From JAVVSR01 sp036654095 (GTDB lineage Bacteria > Bacillota > Clostridia > Christensenellales > CAG-917), in contig JAVVSR010000006.1 in assembly GCA_036654095.1 (NCBI GenBank), positions 27,206 through 91,205 of the forward strand: a DNA stretch of 64,000 nt, read 5' to 3'. The notes beneath the pieces were generated by a model. The model did not search any database. It was given only the letters and a program-made list of their open reading frames with translations, and had not been told where the DNA came from. Positions 1 to 8,046 of the stretch are shown piece after piece. Position 1 is the stretch's first letter, and every line of letters starts with the position of its first letter. The translations under genes and the position numbers were made by a program.

Positions 1-50
1 TATTTACGATTTGTATGGTATACTAAACCCACTTTATTCTTGAGGTGGAT

Positions 51-728
51 ATGAACCTATTGTTTGTTTTATGTTGCTCCATTGCAACGGTCGGATGTAT
101 TATTTCACGCTTGAAAAGGCAAGCCTTTATTGGAATGATATTTAAATTTGTTGCCGCTTTTAGTTTTATGGCTATCGTCGCTTGCTCGTTTTTCTCAAGC
201 CGCGCAAATTATAATTATTTTCTATTTGTCTTTCTTGGTCTTCTATTTGGCTTAGGCGGCGACATTTTTTTAGGCATTAAAGAAATCGCGCCCGACTACA
301 AAAAGAAACTTATCCCTATTGGCATTTTATTTTTCTTAATCGGACATATTTTTTACATAATTGCTTTTTTACAAATGGTAGGATTTAATTATGTGCCACT
401 ACTCATTTCGGCTGGATTTGCTGTTTTTGGCGGCATTATGATTTATCTTTTAAAAATGCAAGCCTCTCTCCCTCTTAAAATTATTTTGATTTTATACTAT
501 TTGCTAATTACCTATATGGCCTCAACTGCTGGATATTTTTATGTTGTAACCTCGTCAACTGGCGCGCTTTTGGCATTGATTGGCTCTATATTATTTGTCA
601 TTAGCGACAGCTCGCTTTCACAAATTTACTTCACCAACACAAAATTTAAAGCCCACTTTGGCGTCATTGAAACTGCTACATATTTCAGCGCGCAAATACT
701 TATCGCTTTATCGGTAATGTATATCTAA
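51..728 (+). CDS. YhhN/TMEM86-family membrane protein (lysoplasmalogenase-like)
   Basis: A 225-residue, almost wholly hydrophobic protein with about eight predicted membrane segments. The GDIFLG motif near residue 70, followed by the FLIGHIFYI segment, is the signature of the YhhN family, whose characterised members hydrolyse the vinyl-ether bond of lysoplasmalogens. Plasmalogens are common in anaerobic clostridia, so this role is plausible but inferred. I chose ATG at 51 because GAGGTG lies just upstream; an in-frame GTG at 45 is also possible but would sit inside that ribosome binding site. A TATACT element lies near 18-23. The gene is followed by a hairpin with a T-run inside the first 90-bp repeat. 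Confidence 0.8.
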   Translation: MNLLFVLCCSIATVGCIISRLKRQAFIGMIFKFVAAFSFMAIVACSFFSSRANYNYFLFVFLGLLFGLGGDIFLGIKEIAPDYKKKLIPIGILFFLIGHIFYIIAFLQMVGFNYVPLLISAGFAVFGGIMIYLLKMQASLPLKIILILYYLLITYMASTAGYFYVVTSSTGALLALIGSILFVISDSSLSQIYFTNTKFKAHFGVIETATYFSAQILIALSVMYI

Positions 729-774
729 AATTGTTAATGACTAATTTTTCTGTTTCCTAAATTTAATATTTTTT

Positions 775-864
775 AATTACGCCCCCGCGACGCGACATGT
801 ATCCCTATACATTAGCGATGTGGGAGCGTTGTTTTTTGAACTGTATGGCGCATTTTTCGCCGTT
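775..864. repeat. 90-bp direct repeat, copy 1 (terminator-like)
   Basis: This stretch is identical base for base to 944-1033. It contains a long imperfect hairpin: ACGCCCCCGC pairs with GTGGGAGCGT, and a perfect ATGTAT/ATACAT stem sits inside it. On the plus strand the hairpin is followed by TGTTTTTT, so this copy can end transcription of the preceding membrane-protein gene. Confidence 0.85.
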
Positions 865-943
865 TTTAATTATGCGATGTTGTTAATGTTGTTGCTTTGA
901 TGTATTACAGGCTAACGGTGTAAAATATGCTAGACGGAAAAAA

Positions 944-1033
944 AATTACGCCCCCGCGACGCGACATGTATCCCTATACATTAGCGATGTGGGAGCGTTG
1001 TTTTTTGAACTGTATGGCGCATTTTTCGCCGTT
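944..1033. repeat. 90-bp direct repeat, copy 2 (terminator-like)
   Basis: Second identical copy, 169 bp from the first, with 79 bp of unrelated DNA between. Its last two bases overlap the TAA stop of the cysteine desulfidase gene on the minus strand. Read on the minus strand the hairpin runs into eight T residues (A-run 937-945), so this copy can serve as that gene's terminator. Confidence 0.85.
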
Positions 1034-2285
1034 AGTCCCCCAACATAATATTTAAAATCTCATTATCCGTCTCGCGCATACCGTCTTTACCAAGTCGGTT
1101 AATCCCTTCAATAGTCTTTTCCAAACTATCTTTAACGATACCATCGCCTGCCTCAAGCGAATTATTGCTCATAGTCATAAAATGGCCAAGAATAGCAGCG
1201 TCAACGCTTGACGCAATTTTTGCCGCGCAAGATGCTTTTGCTCCATCACAAACAATGCCCGATACATTTGCGACAGTATTAGTAATTGTTTGCGAAATTT
1301 TATCAAAGTCGCCACCAAACAAATATGTAATGCCTGCGCCTGCGCCGCAACTTGCAGATACTACTCCACAATATGCCGACAGTTTTCCTATTCCGCATTT
1401 AAGATAAATAGCAACTAAATTGCTTAATACCAAAGCTCTAATAAGTTTTTCTTCACTGACATTAAGCTCCTTTGCGAACTCAATAACAGGGATAGAAACA
1501 GTAATGCCTTGATTGCCGCTTCCTGAATTTATAATGACAGGCAAACTGCAACCGCTCATACGAGCATCACTTCCTGCAGCCGCTAAAGCGCGCGCTCTAA
1601 CTTTAACATCATTGCCATAAACATCTAATAAAGTTTTGCCAACATTTGAACCATATTCGTGATTTAAGCCCTCTTGACAAATTGCCGAATTATATTCAAT
1701 TTGACGTTTTATAATGTCGTAAATTTTTGAAAGCTCCACAGTGTTAGCATACTCAAACAAGTCTTTAACGGTTAAATCGATATCGTTATCTACCACATTT
1801 TGCTCATTTTTCTCAAATATTACCTTTTCGTTTTTAATAATTTTAACTATGTTTGCGTGGCCATTTTTAAGCTCTACAACAGCGCTCTCTTCGCCACTGA
1901 AAACACTAACTATAATATGCAGTTGCGCCACGCTCTGCAAATGCGAAACTTTGCAAAAATTTTCGCTAAGTAGTTTTTTTGTAAGTTCTATATCCTTATC
2001 GGTTATATTTTGCAAAACTTCCAATTCAAGGTCAGAACAGCCACCCAATATGCCCGTTATACACGCCGCTTCAACGCCCTTTAATCCGCGCGTATTCGGC
2101 ACAACAACACTCTTTACATTTTTAATTATATTTCCACTTACTTGTATTAAAACCCTTGACGGCATTACTCCCAAAACTTCCCTAGCTTTCGCCGATGCCA
2201 ACGCTATCGCAATAGGCTCCGTACAGCCAAGCGCGGGTACTAATTCTTTTTTTAATAAATCATAACATCTGCTTTCAACACTCAT
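1032..2285 (-). CDS. cyuA: L-cysteine desulfidase (SDH-alpha/UPF0597 family)
   Basis: The 417-residue protein has the family hallmark GCTEPIA at residues 20-26, a glycine-rich SGSGNQGI segment near 255, and cysteine-containing motifs CGVVSASCGAG and CDGAKASC in the C-terminal half. Family members (CyuA/YhaM and archaeal cysteine desulfidase) carry an oxygen-labile [4Fe-4S] cluster and break cysteine into pyruvate, ammonia and sulfide in the cytoplasm. Length matches the family. Start ATG at 2285 has AGAGGTG four bases upstream. A good sigma-A promoter (TTGACA, 16-bp spacer, TACAAT) lies at 2310-2337. It is transcribed alone and divergently from guaA. Confidence 0.88.
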   Translation of the reverse strand: MSVESRCYDLLKKELVPALGCTEPIAIALASAKAREVLGVMPSRVLIQVSGNIIKNVKSVVVPNTRGLKGVEAACITGILGGCSDLELEVLQNITDKDIELTKKLLSENFCKVSHLQSVAQLHIIVSVFSGEESAVVELKNGHANIVKIIKNEKVIFEKNEQNVVDNDIDLTVKDLFEYANTVELSKIYDIIKRQIEYNSAICQEGLNHEYGSNVGKTLLDVYGNDVKVRARALAAAGSDARMSGCSLPVIINSGSGNQGITVSIPVIEFAKELNVSEEKLIRALVLSNLVAIYLKCGIGKLSAYCGVVSASCGAGAGITYLFGGDFDKISQTITNTVANVSGIVCDGAKASCAAKIASSVDAAILGHFMTMSNNSLEAGDGIVKDSLEKTIEGINRLGKDGMRETDNEILNIMLGD

Positions 2286-2309
2286 TTTGCACCTCTCTTA
2301 TATACTTAC

Positions 2310-2337
2310 ATTGTAACAGCCCCGCACGCTATGTCAA
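2310..2337 (-). promoter_or_regulatory. sigma-A promoter of cyuA
   Basis: Read on the minus strand: TTGACA (2332-2337), 16-bp spacer, TACAAT (2310-2315). It lies 25 bp upstream of the cyuA start codon. Confidence 0.7.
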
Positions 2338-2385
2338 CAATTTAAAATCGCTTGCGTCATACCCTACACTTTTACTGGGTTTTTT

Positions 2386-2409
2386 AACGTACATTTTAGC
2401 TAGTACGTT
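2386..2409. promoter_or_regulatory. Inverted repeat between cyuA and guaA promoters
   Basis: AACGTAC (2386-2392) and GTACGTT (2403-2409) form a perfect 7-bp inverted repeat with a 10-base loop. T-runs lie on the plus-strand side. It sits between two divergent promoters, so it could be an operator or an insulating terminator; the sequence does not decide. Confidence 0.35.
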
Positions 2410-2449
2410 TAATTTTTTTGCGGTTTTTTTCCAAATGTCCTTTATTAAT

Positions 2450-2478
2450 TTGACAATATTTTTAAGCTAATGTATTAT
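2450..2478 (+). promoter_or_regulatory. sigma-A promoter of guaA
   Basis: TTGACA (2450-2455), exactly 17 bp, TATTAT (2473-2478). The predicted leader is about 30 bases and ends with the AGGAG ribosome binding site of guaA, too short for a purine riboswitch. Confidence 0.8.
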
Positions 2479-2513
2479 TACACTGTACTTATTACTATTA
2501 CATAGGAGCGCAT

Positions 2514-3791
2514 ATGAAACAAGATATGATTGTGATTTTAGACTTAGGCAGTGAGTCAAACTCGGCACTCGCCAGGGAAATCCGCGCCTTCGGCGTTTAT
2601 AGCGAAATTTACCCTCACGATATCACGCTGAATGAACTCGAGGCGCTTAAAAACACTAAAGGTATTATTTTAAATGGCGGCAAAAACGATGTTATTGATG
2701 GCAAAAAAATAGCTGTTTCGGACGATATTTTTGCTTTAAACATTCCTGTTGTAGCTATCGACTGCCAAAATAAAAACTGTAAATCAATTTTGCCATCGCA
2801 ATTAAAAGACTTTGTTTTTAATGTAGCAAAATGTGAGCCTAATTGGAATATGCAAAACTTTATTGATGACCAAGTTGAATCAATCCGCAAGCAACTAGGC
2901 GGAAGCAAGGTGCTGCTTGCCCTATCTGGCGGGGTTGATAGTTCTGTTGTTGCCGCTCTTTTAATTAAAGCTATCGGAGATAAGCTTACCTGCGTACACG
3001 TCAATCACGGATTGCTTCGCAAGGGCGAACCCGAAGAAGTTATTGAAGTTTTCCAAAATCAGATGAAAGCAAATCTTGTTTACGTAAACGCAGTTGAACG
3101 ATTTTTAGGCAAACTTGCAGGTGTTTCTGACCCCGAGCAAAAACGCAAGATTATCGGCGCCGAGTTTATTAGGGTTTTTGAGGAAGAAGCGCGCAAATTA
3201 AATGGAATTGACTATCTTGCACAAGGTACAATATATCCTGACATTGTTGAAAGTGGCACGAAAACGGGAAAAGCCGTTAAAGCGCATCACAATGTTGGCG
3301 GTCTTCCTGCTGATTTAAAATTTAAACTCGTTGAGCCTTTAAAATATTTGTTTAAAGATGAAGTCCGCGCTTGCGGTAAAGCATTGGGTCTTCCCGACTC
3401 TATGGTGTATCGTCAGCCTTTCCCCGGCCCCGGCCTAGGTGTTAGGTGCTTGGGCGAAATTACTCGCGACAGGCTTGAGGCCGTGCGCGCTTCCGACGCT
3501 ATTCTTCGGGAAGAATTTCAACTAGCTGGGCTTAGCGGAAAGGTGTGGCAGTATTTTACACTTATTCCAGATTTCAAGTCTGTTGGCGTTCGTGACAATG
3601 CGCGTTCATTTGAATTTCCCGTTATTATTCGCGCAGTAAATACTATCGACGCGATGACGGCAACCATTGAACATCTCGACTGGAAGCTTCTTGATAAAAT
3701 TACCGCGCGCATTATTTATGAAGTTAAGGGTGTAAACCGCGTTTGCTATGACCTGACGCCAAAGCCCACAGGTACTATCGAGTGGGAATAA
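2514..3791 (+). CDS. guaA: GMP synthase with degenerate, shortened glutaminase domain
   Basis: The C-terminal three quarters is an intact GMP synthetase: SGGVDSS ATP-pyrophosphatase loop at 138-144, the GGLP segment, and the conserved C-terminal KPTGTIEWE. It should amidate XMP to GMP using ATP. At 425 residues it is some 85-100 shorter than usual. The missing part is in the N-terminal class I amidotransferase domain: the start (ILDLGSESN) and the NGG turn remain, but the nucleophile motif GICYG reads AIDCQNK with Asp at the catalytic Cys position, and the His-Glu part of the triad is absent. The linker (W..NFI) before the synthetase domain is kept. I infer an ammonia-dependent enzyme. The frame is open and has a normal promoter and ribosome binding site, so this is not simple decay. 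Confidence 0.9.
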   Translation: MKQDMIVILDLGSESNSALAREIRAFGVYSEIYPHDITLNELEALKNTKGIILNGGKNDVIDGKKIAVSDDIFALNIPVVAIDCQNKNCKSILPSQLKDFVFNVAKCEPNWNMQNFIDDQVESIRKQLGGSKVLLALSGGVDSSVVAALLIKAIGDKLTCVHVNHGLLRKGEPEEVIEVFQNQMKANLVYVNAVERFLGKLAGVSDPEQKRKIIGAEFIRVFEEEARKLNGIDYLAQGTIYPDIVESGTKTGKAVKAHHNVGGLPADLKFKLVEPLKYLFKDEVRACGKALGLPDSMVYRQPFPGPGLGVRCLGEITRDRLEAVRASDAILREEFQLAGLSGKVWQYFTLIPDFKSVGVRDNARSFEFPVIIRAVNTIDAMTATIEHLDWKLLDKITARIIYEVKGVNRVCYDLTPKPTGTIEWE

Positions 3792-3847
3792 TAAAATAAT
3801 ATTTTTTAATAAAATAAAAATTTAAAACGCTATCCAAAAAATTGCAG

Positions 3848-3880
3848 AAAAAAAGACTATTTACTAAAATAGTCTTTTTT
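3848..3880 (-). terminator. Bidirectional terminator between guaA and tRNA-Pro
   Basis: A 12-bp perfect stem (3851-3862 with 3867-3878) closes a 4-base loop, with A-run on the left and T-run on the right. It can end the tRNA transcript on the minus strand and guaA on the plus strand. Confidence 0.85.
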
Positions 3881-3955
3881 GGTCGGAGTGGCGAGACTCG
3901 AACTCGCGGCCTTATGGTCCCGAACCATACGCGCTACCAACTGCGCTACACCCCG
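3880..3955 (-). tRNA. tRNA-Pro (anticodon CGG)
   Basis: Reverse complement folds as a 76-base cloverleaf: acceptor CGGGGTG pairs with CACTCCG, the T-arm carries GTTCGAGTC, and the anticodon stem TATGG/CCATA encloses TTCGGGA, giving anticodon CGG (reads CCG). The 3' CCA is genome-encoded. It is transcribed alone, from the promoter at 4027-4054, and ends at the adjacent hairpin. Confidence 0.95.
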
Positions 3956-4026
3956 CTAGCTAAAATTTAATTGCCGTTACCTGCGCTAATGGCCTTATTG
4001 GCTACATTTGCTATCGGTACTAGTAC

Positions 4027-4054
4027 ATTATATATTTTTTTAAAATATTTGCAA
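4027..4054 (-). promoter_or_regulatory. Promoter of tRNA-Pro
   Basis: Minus strand: TTGCAA (4049-4054), 16 bp, TATAAT (4027-4032). Transcription would start about 65 bases before the mature tRNA 5' end. The remaining bases of the 3956-4136 interval are AT-rich and show no other feature. Confidence 0.6.
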
Positions 4055-4136
4055 GCTATTTTATTTAGTTATTGAAAAATGATTTTTTATTATTAAAATA
4101 TTGAAATAAACATTGAAACTTTTTTCGTATATATTT

Positions 4137-4868
4137 TCAGCATTTTAGTTGAAACCAATAAGACTCAAATTTCTTTTCAAAGCCTATTGCGTTTGCAAGA
4201 TTTTTGCTTGCCTCATTATTGCAAACTATTTGGACACTCGGAACAACACCTTTGGCTAAAACTTTTTGCACAAGATTTTCCGTTACAAGGGTAGCAAACC
4301 CTAAACGTCTAAATTCGGGCAACACAAACATCGCGCCAAGTGAATAATCTTCGTGCAGAAGGCTCCACGCAACCATTTGACCATTAAAATAAACAGCCGA
4401 GCTGTCGCGGGCGCAAATTTTTTCGTACAAGATTTTTCTTGACCCGAACGCTTTATATGTATAATTATCATTTACGCGCTTTATTTGATTTTTATAAATA
4501 GGCGCGACGACTACATTTTGTGGCATAGGTTTTAATGCAATATCCGATTTATCATAAGTATAAACAAAACAACAATTTTGCCAAATAGTAGCTTTTCCAT
4601 TTATTATGTGATTTGCTATGTTTTTTTCCACGCACGAAAAAACAACAGTCTGACCCGTAAGTGAAGCCACTAAATCATCAATTACGTCAAACCTTTTTGA
4701 ATATAGCAAAGTATGCCTTTCTCCGCGCAGCATAATCCCTTCGCCAAGCGTGCTTGAAAATATATCGATGTCGTCGTTTGCCGCTAAAAAACCCGCGAGA
4801 TTGACAGCAACACTACCAACGCTATCTACATATTTTTGCGCCATTTCCCTAGTTGCGATAATAATCAT
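4137..4868 (-). CDS. GNAT-family N-acetyltransferase
   Basis: A 243-residue protein. The C-terminal third has the GNAT acetyl-CoA fold: strand MVAWSLL, then SLGAMFVLPEFRRLGFATLV, where the RRLGFA segment is the Q/RxxGxG/A pyrophosphate-binding motif, and a final NEASKNLANAIGFE helix-loop typical of the FR47-like group. The N-terminal 130 residues have no recognised motif and probably form a substrate domain. The substrate is unknown. ATGA overlap with the end of the upstream phosphoglucomutase gene shows translational coupling, so the two are one operon. Confidence 0.75.
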   Translation of the reverse strand: MIIIATREMAQKYVDSVGSVAVNLAGFLAANDDIDIFSSTLGEGIMLRGERHTLLYSKRFDVIDDLVASLTGQTVVFSCVEKNIANHIINGKATIWQNCCFVYTYDKSDIALKPMPQNVVVAPIYKNQIKRVNDNYTYKAFGSRKILYEKICARDSSAVYFNGQMVAWSLLHEDYSLGAMFVLPEFRRLGFATLVTENLVQKVLAKGVVPSVQIVCNNEASKNLANAIGFEKKFESYWFQLKC

Positions 4869-6613
4869 AATCCGAAAATCCGAATAGCGTCTGTTTTTAA
4901 GGCGCCGTTTACAAGCGTGGCCTCGTTTAAATTTTTTGCGCGTGTTGCAATATATATTTTAAGTTTCGGTTCTGTTCCGCTAGGCCGAACGCACAACCAC
5001 GCGTCGTCGGCAAGTCCAAAGTACATAGCGTTAGTTTTCGGAAGTAAAATATCCTTTTTCAAACCATCGGCAAAAGTTGTTATTTGAGAACTGTAATCTG
5101 AAATGAATAAAACCTTTAAGTCGGCAATGGAATTAGGTTTTGCATTTCTAATAGTATCCATAATTGTTTTCATTTTGGTCATTCCGTCAAGCCCCTTGAA
5201 CGCAAACGAGCAAGCCGTTTCAACAAAATAACCGTGTTTACGATACAGCTGTTGCAACCGATTATAAACAGAACTTTCAATGCTTTCATAATAGCAAGCC
5301 ATTTCAGCAACGAGCATACTCGAAACGACAGCGTCTTTATCACGCGCGTGAGTTCCCGCAAGCGAACCAAAACTTTCCTCAAAACCAAACATAAAAGTGT
5401 ACTCTTTTGAGGCCTCCCACTCTTTAATTTTTTCGCCAATAAATTTAAAACCAGTTAAAACATCAAACACGGCAGTGTTATAATCCTTAGCAACGTAATC
5501 AGCCATTTTAGTCGTAACAATAGTTTTAACAACAGCAGAATTAGATGGTAAAGTGCCATTTTGGTAATTTCGCGACAAAATATAGTCCATCAGCAATACG
5601 CCCGTTTCATTTCCGTTTAACAATATGAACCGTCCGTTATCATCTCGGACAGCAATGCCCATACGGTCACAGTCGGGGTCGGTGCCGATTACAATATTAC
5701 TGCCAATTTTTTCAGATAACTCAACCGCCAACTTTAATGCAGATGGCTCCTCTGGATTTGGCACTTGAACAGTCGTGAATTCAGCGTCGGGCATTTCCTG
5801 CTCGGGGACAACACTAACGGGAATACCCATTCGGGTAAGCATTGTCCTTACGGGTATATTTCCTGTTCCGTGAATTGGAGTATAAACTATTTTAATATCA
5901 CGAGCGGCTAAAATTGCTTCGGGCGAAAGCATTTGTTTTGAAATAGCGGCATAATACTTTTCATCAAGCGTTTTCCCGACAATGGTAATATTTTCAAAGC
6001 TATAATTGTCTTTCCCTTTAATACTTTCAGCAGATAAACCACTTTTTTTAGGTAGCGTAAAATAGCTATCGATTTTATTTATATAATTAACCACTTTTGA
6101 TGTTGTTTCGGGTGACATCTGCGCTCCGTCGTCGCCGTATACTTTGTACCCGTTATATTGTTTGGGGTTGTGACTGGCCGTCACCATTATACCCGAAACG
6201 GCATTAAGCTCGCGAATAGCAAATGAACACATCGGCACCGGCCTAACGTTTTCGTAAAGATAAACTTTAATGTTTTTTTCATTCAACACTTCCGCGCAAT
6301 CGAGCGCAAACTCCGTTGAAAAACGCCTTGTATCATAGGCAATAACAACTCCGCGAGCTTTTGCGTCGTCGCCTAAATTTAAAATATATTCAGCGAGGCC
6401 TTTTGTCGCGCGGATAACCGTAAACCGATTCATACGATTTGTACCCATTCCAAGCACGCCGCGCATACCCGCAGTACCGAACTCAAGCGATACCGCAAAT
6501 CGTTCTTTTATATCATTATCGTCGCTTTTTATATCGATTAACTGATGTTTTTCGTCATAAGTCAACGCAGACGAATTTAGCCATTCATTGTAGACAACTT
6601 TATAGTCAAACAT
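4865..6613 (-). CDS. pgcA: Phosphoglucomutase / phosphomannomutase (alpha-PGM type)
   Basis: The 582-residue length is that of Bacillus PgcA. All four functional loops are present: phosphoserine loop TASHNP (145-150, Ser147), metal loop GTDPDCDR, sugar-binding loop FGFEESFG, and phosphate loop RPSGTEPK near the C-terminus. It interconverts glucose-6-phosphate and glucose-1-phosphate, feeding UDP-glucose for glycolipids and surface polysaccharide, both of which have genes in this window. No clear ribosome binding site precedes the ATG at 6613. Two DnaA boxes lie in its upstream region. The acetyltransferase gene overlaps its stop. Confidence 0.92.
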   Translation of the reverse strand: MFDYKVVYNEWLNSSALTYDEKHQLIDIKSDDNDIKERFAVSLEFGTAGMRGVLGMGTNRMNRFTVIRATKGLAEYILNLGDDAKARGVVIAYDTRRFSTEFALDCAEVLNEKNIKVYLYENVRPVPMCSFAIRELNAVSGIMVTASHNPKQYNGYKVYGDDGAQMSPETTSKVVNYINKIDSYFTLPKKSGLSAESIKGKDNYSFENITIVGKTLDEKYYAAISKQMLSPEAILAARDIKIVYTPIHGTGNIPVRTMLTRMGIPVSVVPEQEMPDAEFTTVQVPNPEEPSALKLAVELSEKIGSNIVIGTDPDCDRMGIAVRDDNGRFILLNGNETGVLLMDYILSRNYQNGTLPSNSAVVKTIVTTKMADYVAKDYNTAVFDVLTGFKFIGEKIKEWEASKEYTFMFGFEESFGSLAGTHARDKDAVVSSMLVAEMACYYESIESSVYNRLQQLYRKHGYFVETACSFAFKGLDGMTKMKTIMDTIRNAKPNSIADLKVLFISDYSSQITTFADGLKKDILLPKTNAMYFGLADDAWLCVRPSGTEPKLKIYIATRAKNLNEATLVNGALKTDAIRIFGL

Positions 6614-6658
6614 AATTTACCGTTTTTTCAACAAGTTATCAACCAAAAAAACGCTCGA

Positions 6659-6679
6659 TGTGGATAACCTTGTGGATAA
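6659..6679 (-). promoter_or_regulatory. Two perfect DnaA boxes in tandem
   Basis: TGTGGATAA occurs at 6659-6667 and 6671-6679, the exact complement of the TTATCCACA DnaA box, in the same orientation and 12 bp apart. A weaker TTATCAACC lies at about 6636-6644. They lie in the 130-bp gap upstream of pgcA and downstream of the VanW-type gene. No dnaA or dnaN is nearby, so this is not an ordinary oriC. Confidence 0.6.
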
Positions 6680-6743
6680 CTTGCCGAAAACCTCTTTATT
6701 TAAGTTATTTCAATTATATTCAAATTTTCAAGAAATGTCAATA

Positions 6744-7997
6744 CTATTGGTTTTCTGCTTGCGAAATTTCAAAATCATTTTGCTTTGCATTTTCATTGAT
6801 ATCTGCCGTAATTTTTGTGCCTATGCTAACCAGTCGAGCTTGCGGAGCGTATATATCGTGCCTAATTAGCTTTGTTGAAACAACTTTTGAGCCTATCGAT
6901 TTAACAATATATCCTTTACTTTCAATACCGCTTATTCCCGATGATAATACTTTTTCAACACCCAATTCAGCATTAATATTATCAATATAATCCGTTTTAA
7001 ATGGTATATCCCTAACCTTAATACTTTCAAGCCTAATTTCGCAATCCAGCGGTTTTCCATAAATTGAAATATTAATATAGTTGCCGTCGCAAGTAGCGCA
7101 AATATAAATTTTTTCGCCTGTATTATTTATAAACTTAAAATCCGTAACGCTAGACACCATAGCGTCAAAACTTGGCGGAGCATATTTTACCGGCAACGAA
7201 TGTTTAGCAACATTTTTAACCTCTAAATCGGCCAGTAGCGCAGCGTTGTATATAGTGGTGGACACTTGACACACTCCACCGCCAACCCCGCTTACAAAGC
7301 TTCCGTTGATTATTATAGGCGCTTCCACATAACCCCGACTTCTTGAGCGAGCGCCAACAATATTATTAAACGAAAACTCTTGTTTGTTTTCTAAAACCGT
7401 ACCGTTTATTTGAGAAAGCGCTCGACCGATATTAGACTTTCTAGCAGGCGCGCTGTAACCATAATATGTTTTAAATGACGACCTTAATACAGTGTTTAAA
7501 TGTAGTTGTTGTTCAGTTATTTTAGGAAATTTGTATTCCAATTTGGCAACAACTTCAATTCGACGACTATCAATTTGACGGATAATTTCAGCGTATATTT
7601 CATCAAGCGCCAATTTTTGGCCTAGTTTTTCACTTAAATAAGAAAACTTTTCCACATTGTTTGGCGTAAATTTAACAGAAGCATTTACATCTTCTTTATA
7701 ATACTCAGCGGAAAGTTTTTCTAACTTCTCTGCCATTTCTGGAAACATTATAGCAATAATTTCACTATTACCCAATCCGTCATCTTTAAATTTATCGACA
7801 ATTTTATGCCGTTTAAAATAAAAAAGTTTTTCAGCAACAGTTCTTTCATTTTCATTTTCTTGAAATGTTTGCTCGATTATTACTTTTCCGTCAAGTTTTA
7901 CAATTAAATTTACATCACTATTGCTTTTTGCTCCGCTAAATGTAGCGAAGGATAAAATACAAAATAAAAAAACCACAAATATGCTTATCTTTTTCAT
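6744..7997 (-). CDS. VanW-family secreted protein
   Basis: Residues 1-25 form a signal peptide or membrane anchor (MKKISIFVVFLFCILSFATF). The VanW domain spans roughly 190-320: it contains FSFNNIVG, the glycine-rich GVGGGVCQVSTTIYNAAL stretch and the SFDAMV motif. VanW proteins occur in vancomycin-resistance clusters and widely in sporeforming Firmicutes; the biochemical role is not established, and a peptidoglycan-binding role is only suspected. About 100 C-terminal residues follow the domain. The gene lacks a clear ribosome binding site; TATACT lies one base before the ATG. Confidence 0.82.
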   Translation of the reverse strand: MKKISIFVVFLFCILSFATFSGAKSNSDVNLIVKLDGKVIIEQTFQENENERTVAEKLFYFKRHKIVDKFKDDGLGNSEIIAIMFPEMAEKLEKLSAEYYKEDVNASVKFTPNNVEKFSYLSEKLGQKLALDEIYAEIIRQIDSRRIEVVAKLEYKFPKITEQQLHLNTVLRSSFKTYYGYSAPARKSNIGRALSQINGTVLENKQEFSFNNIVGARSRSRGYVEAPIIINGSFVSGVGGGVCQVSTTIYNAALLADLEVKNVAKHSLPVKYAPPSFDAMVSSVTDFKFINNTGEKIYICATCDGNYINISIYGKPLDCEIRLESIKVRDIPFKTDYIDNINAELGVEKVLSSGISGIESKGYIVKSIGSKVVSTKLIRHDIYAPQARLVSIGTKITADINENAKQNDFEISQAENQ

Positions 7998-8046
7998 AAG
8001 TATAGTGTGGCAAATTTCTAGTATTTTATAATTGTAATTATTTGGA

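Noticed and set aside
1165..2265. Plus-strand frames opposite cyuA
   Set aside because: They are antisense shadows with no initiation signals; the minus-strand protein has clear family motifs.
3848..4136. Integration site at tRNA-Pro
   Set aside because: No duplicated tRNA 3' end, integrase or compositional change beside the tRNA.
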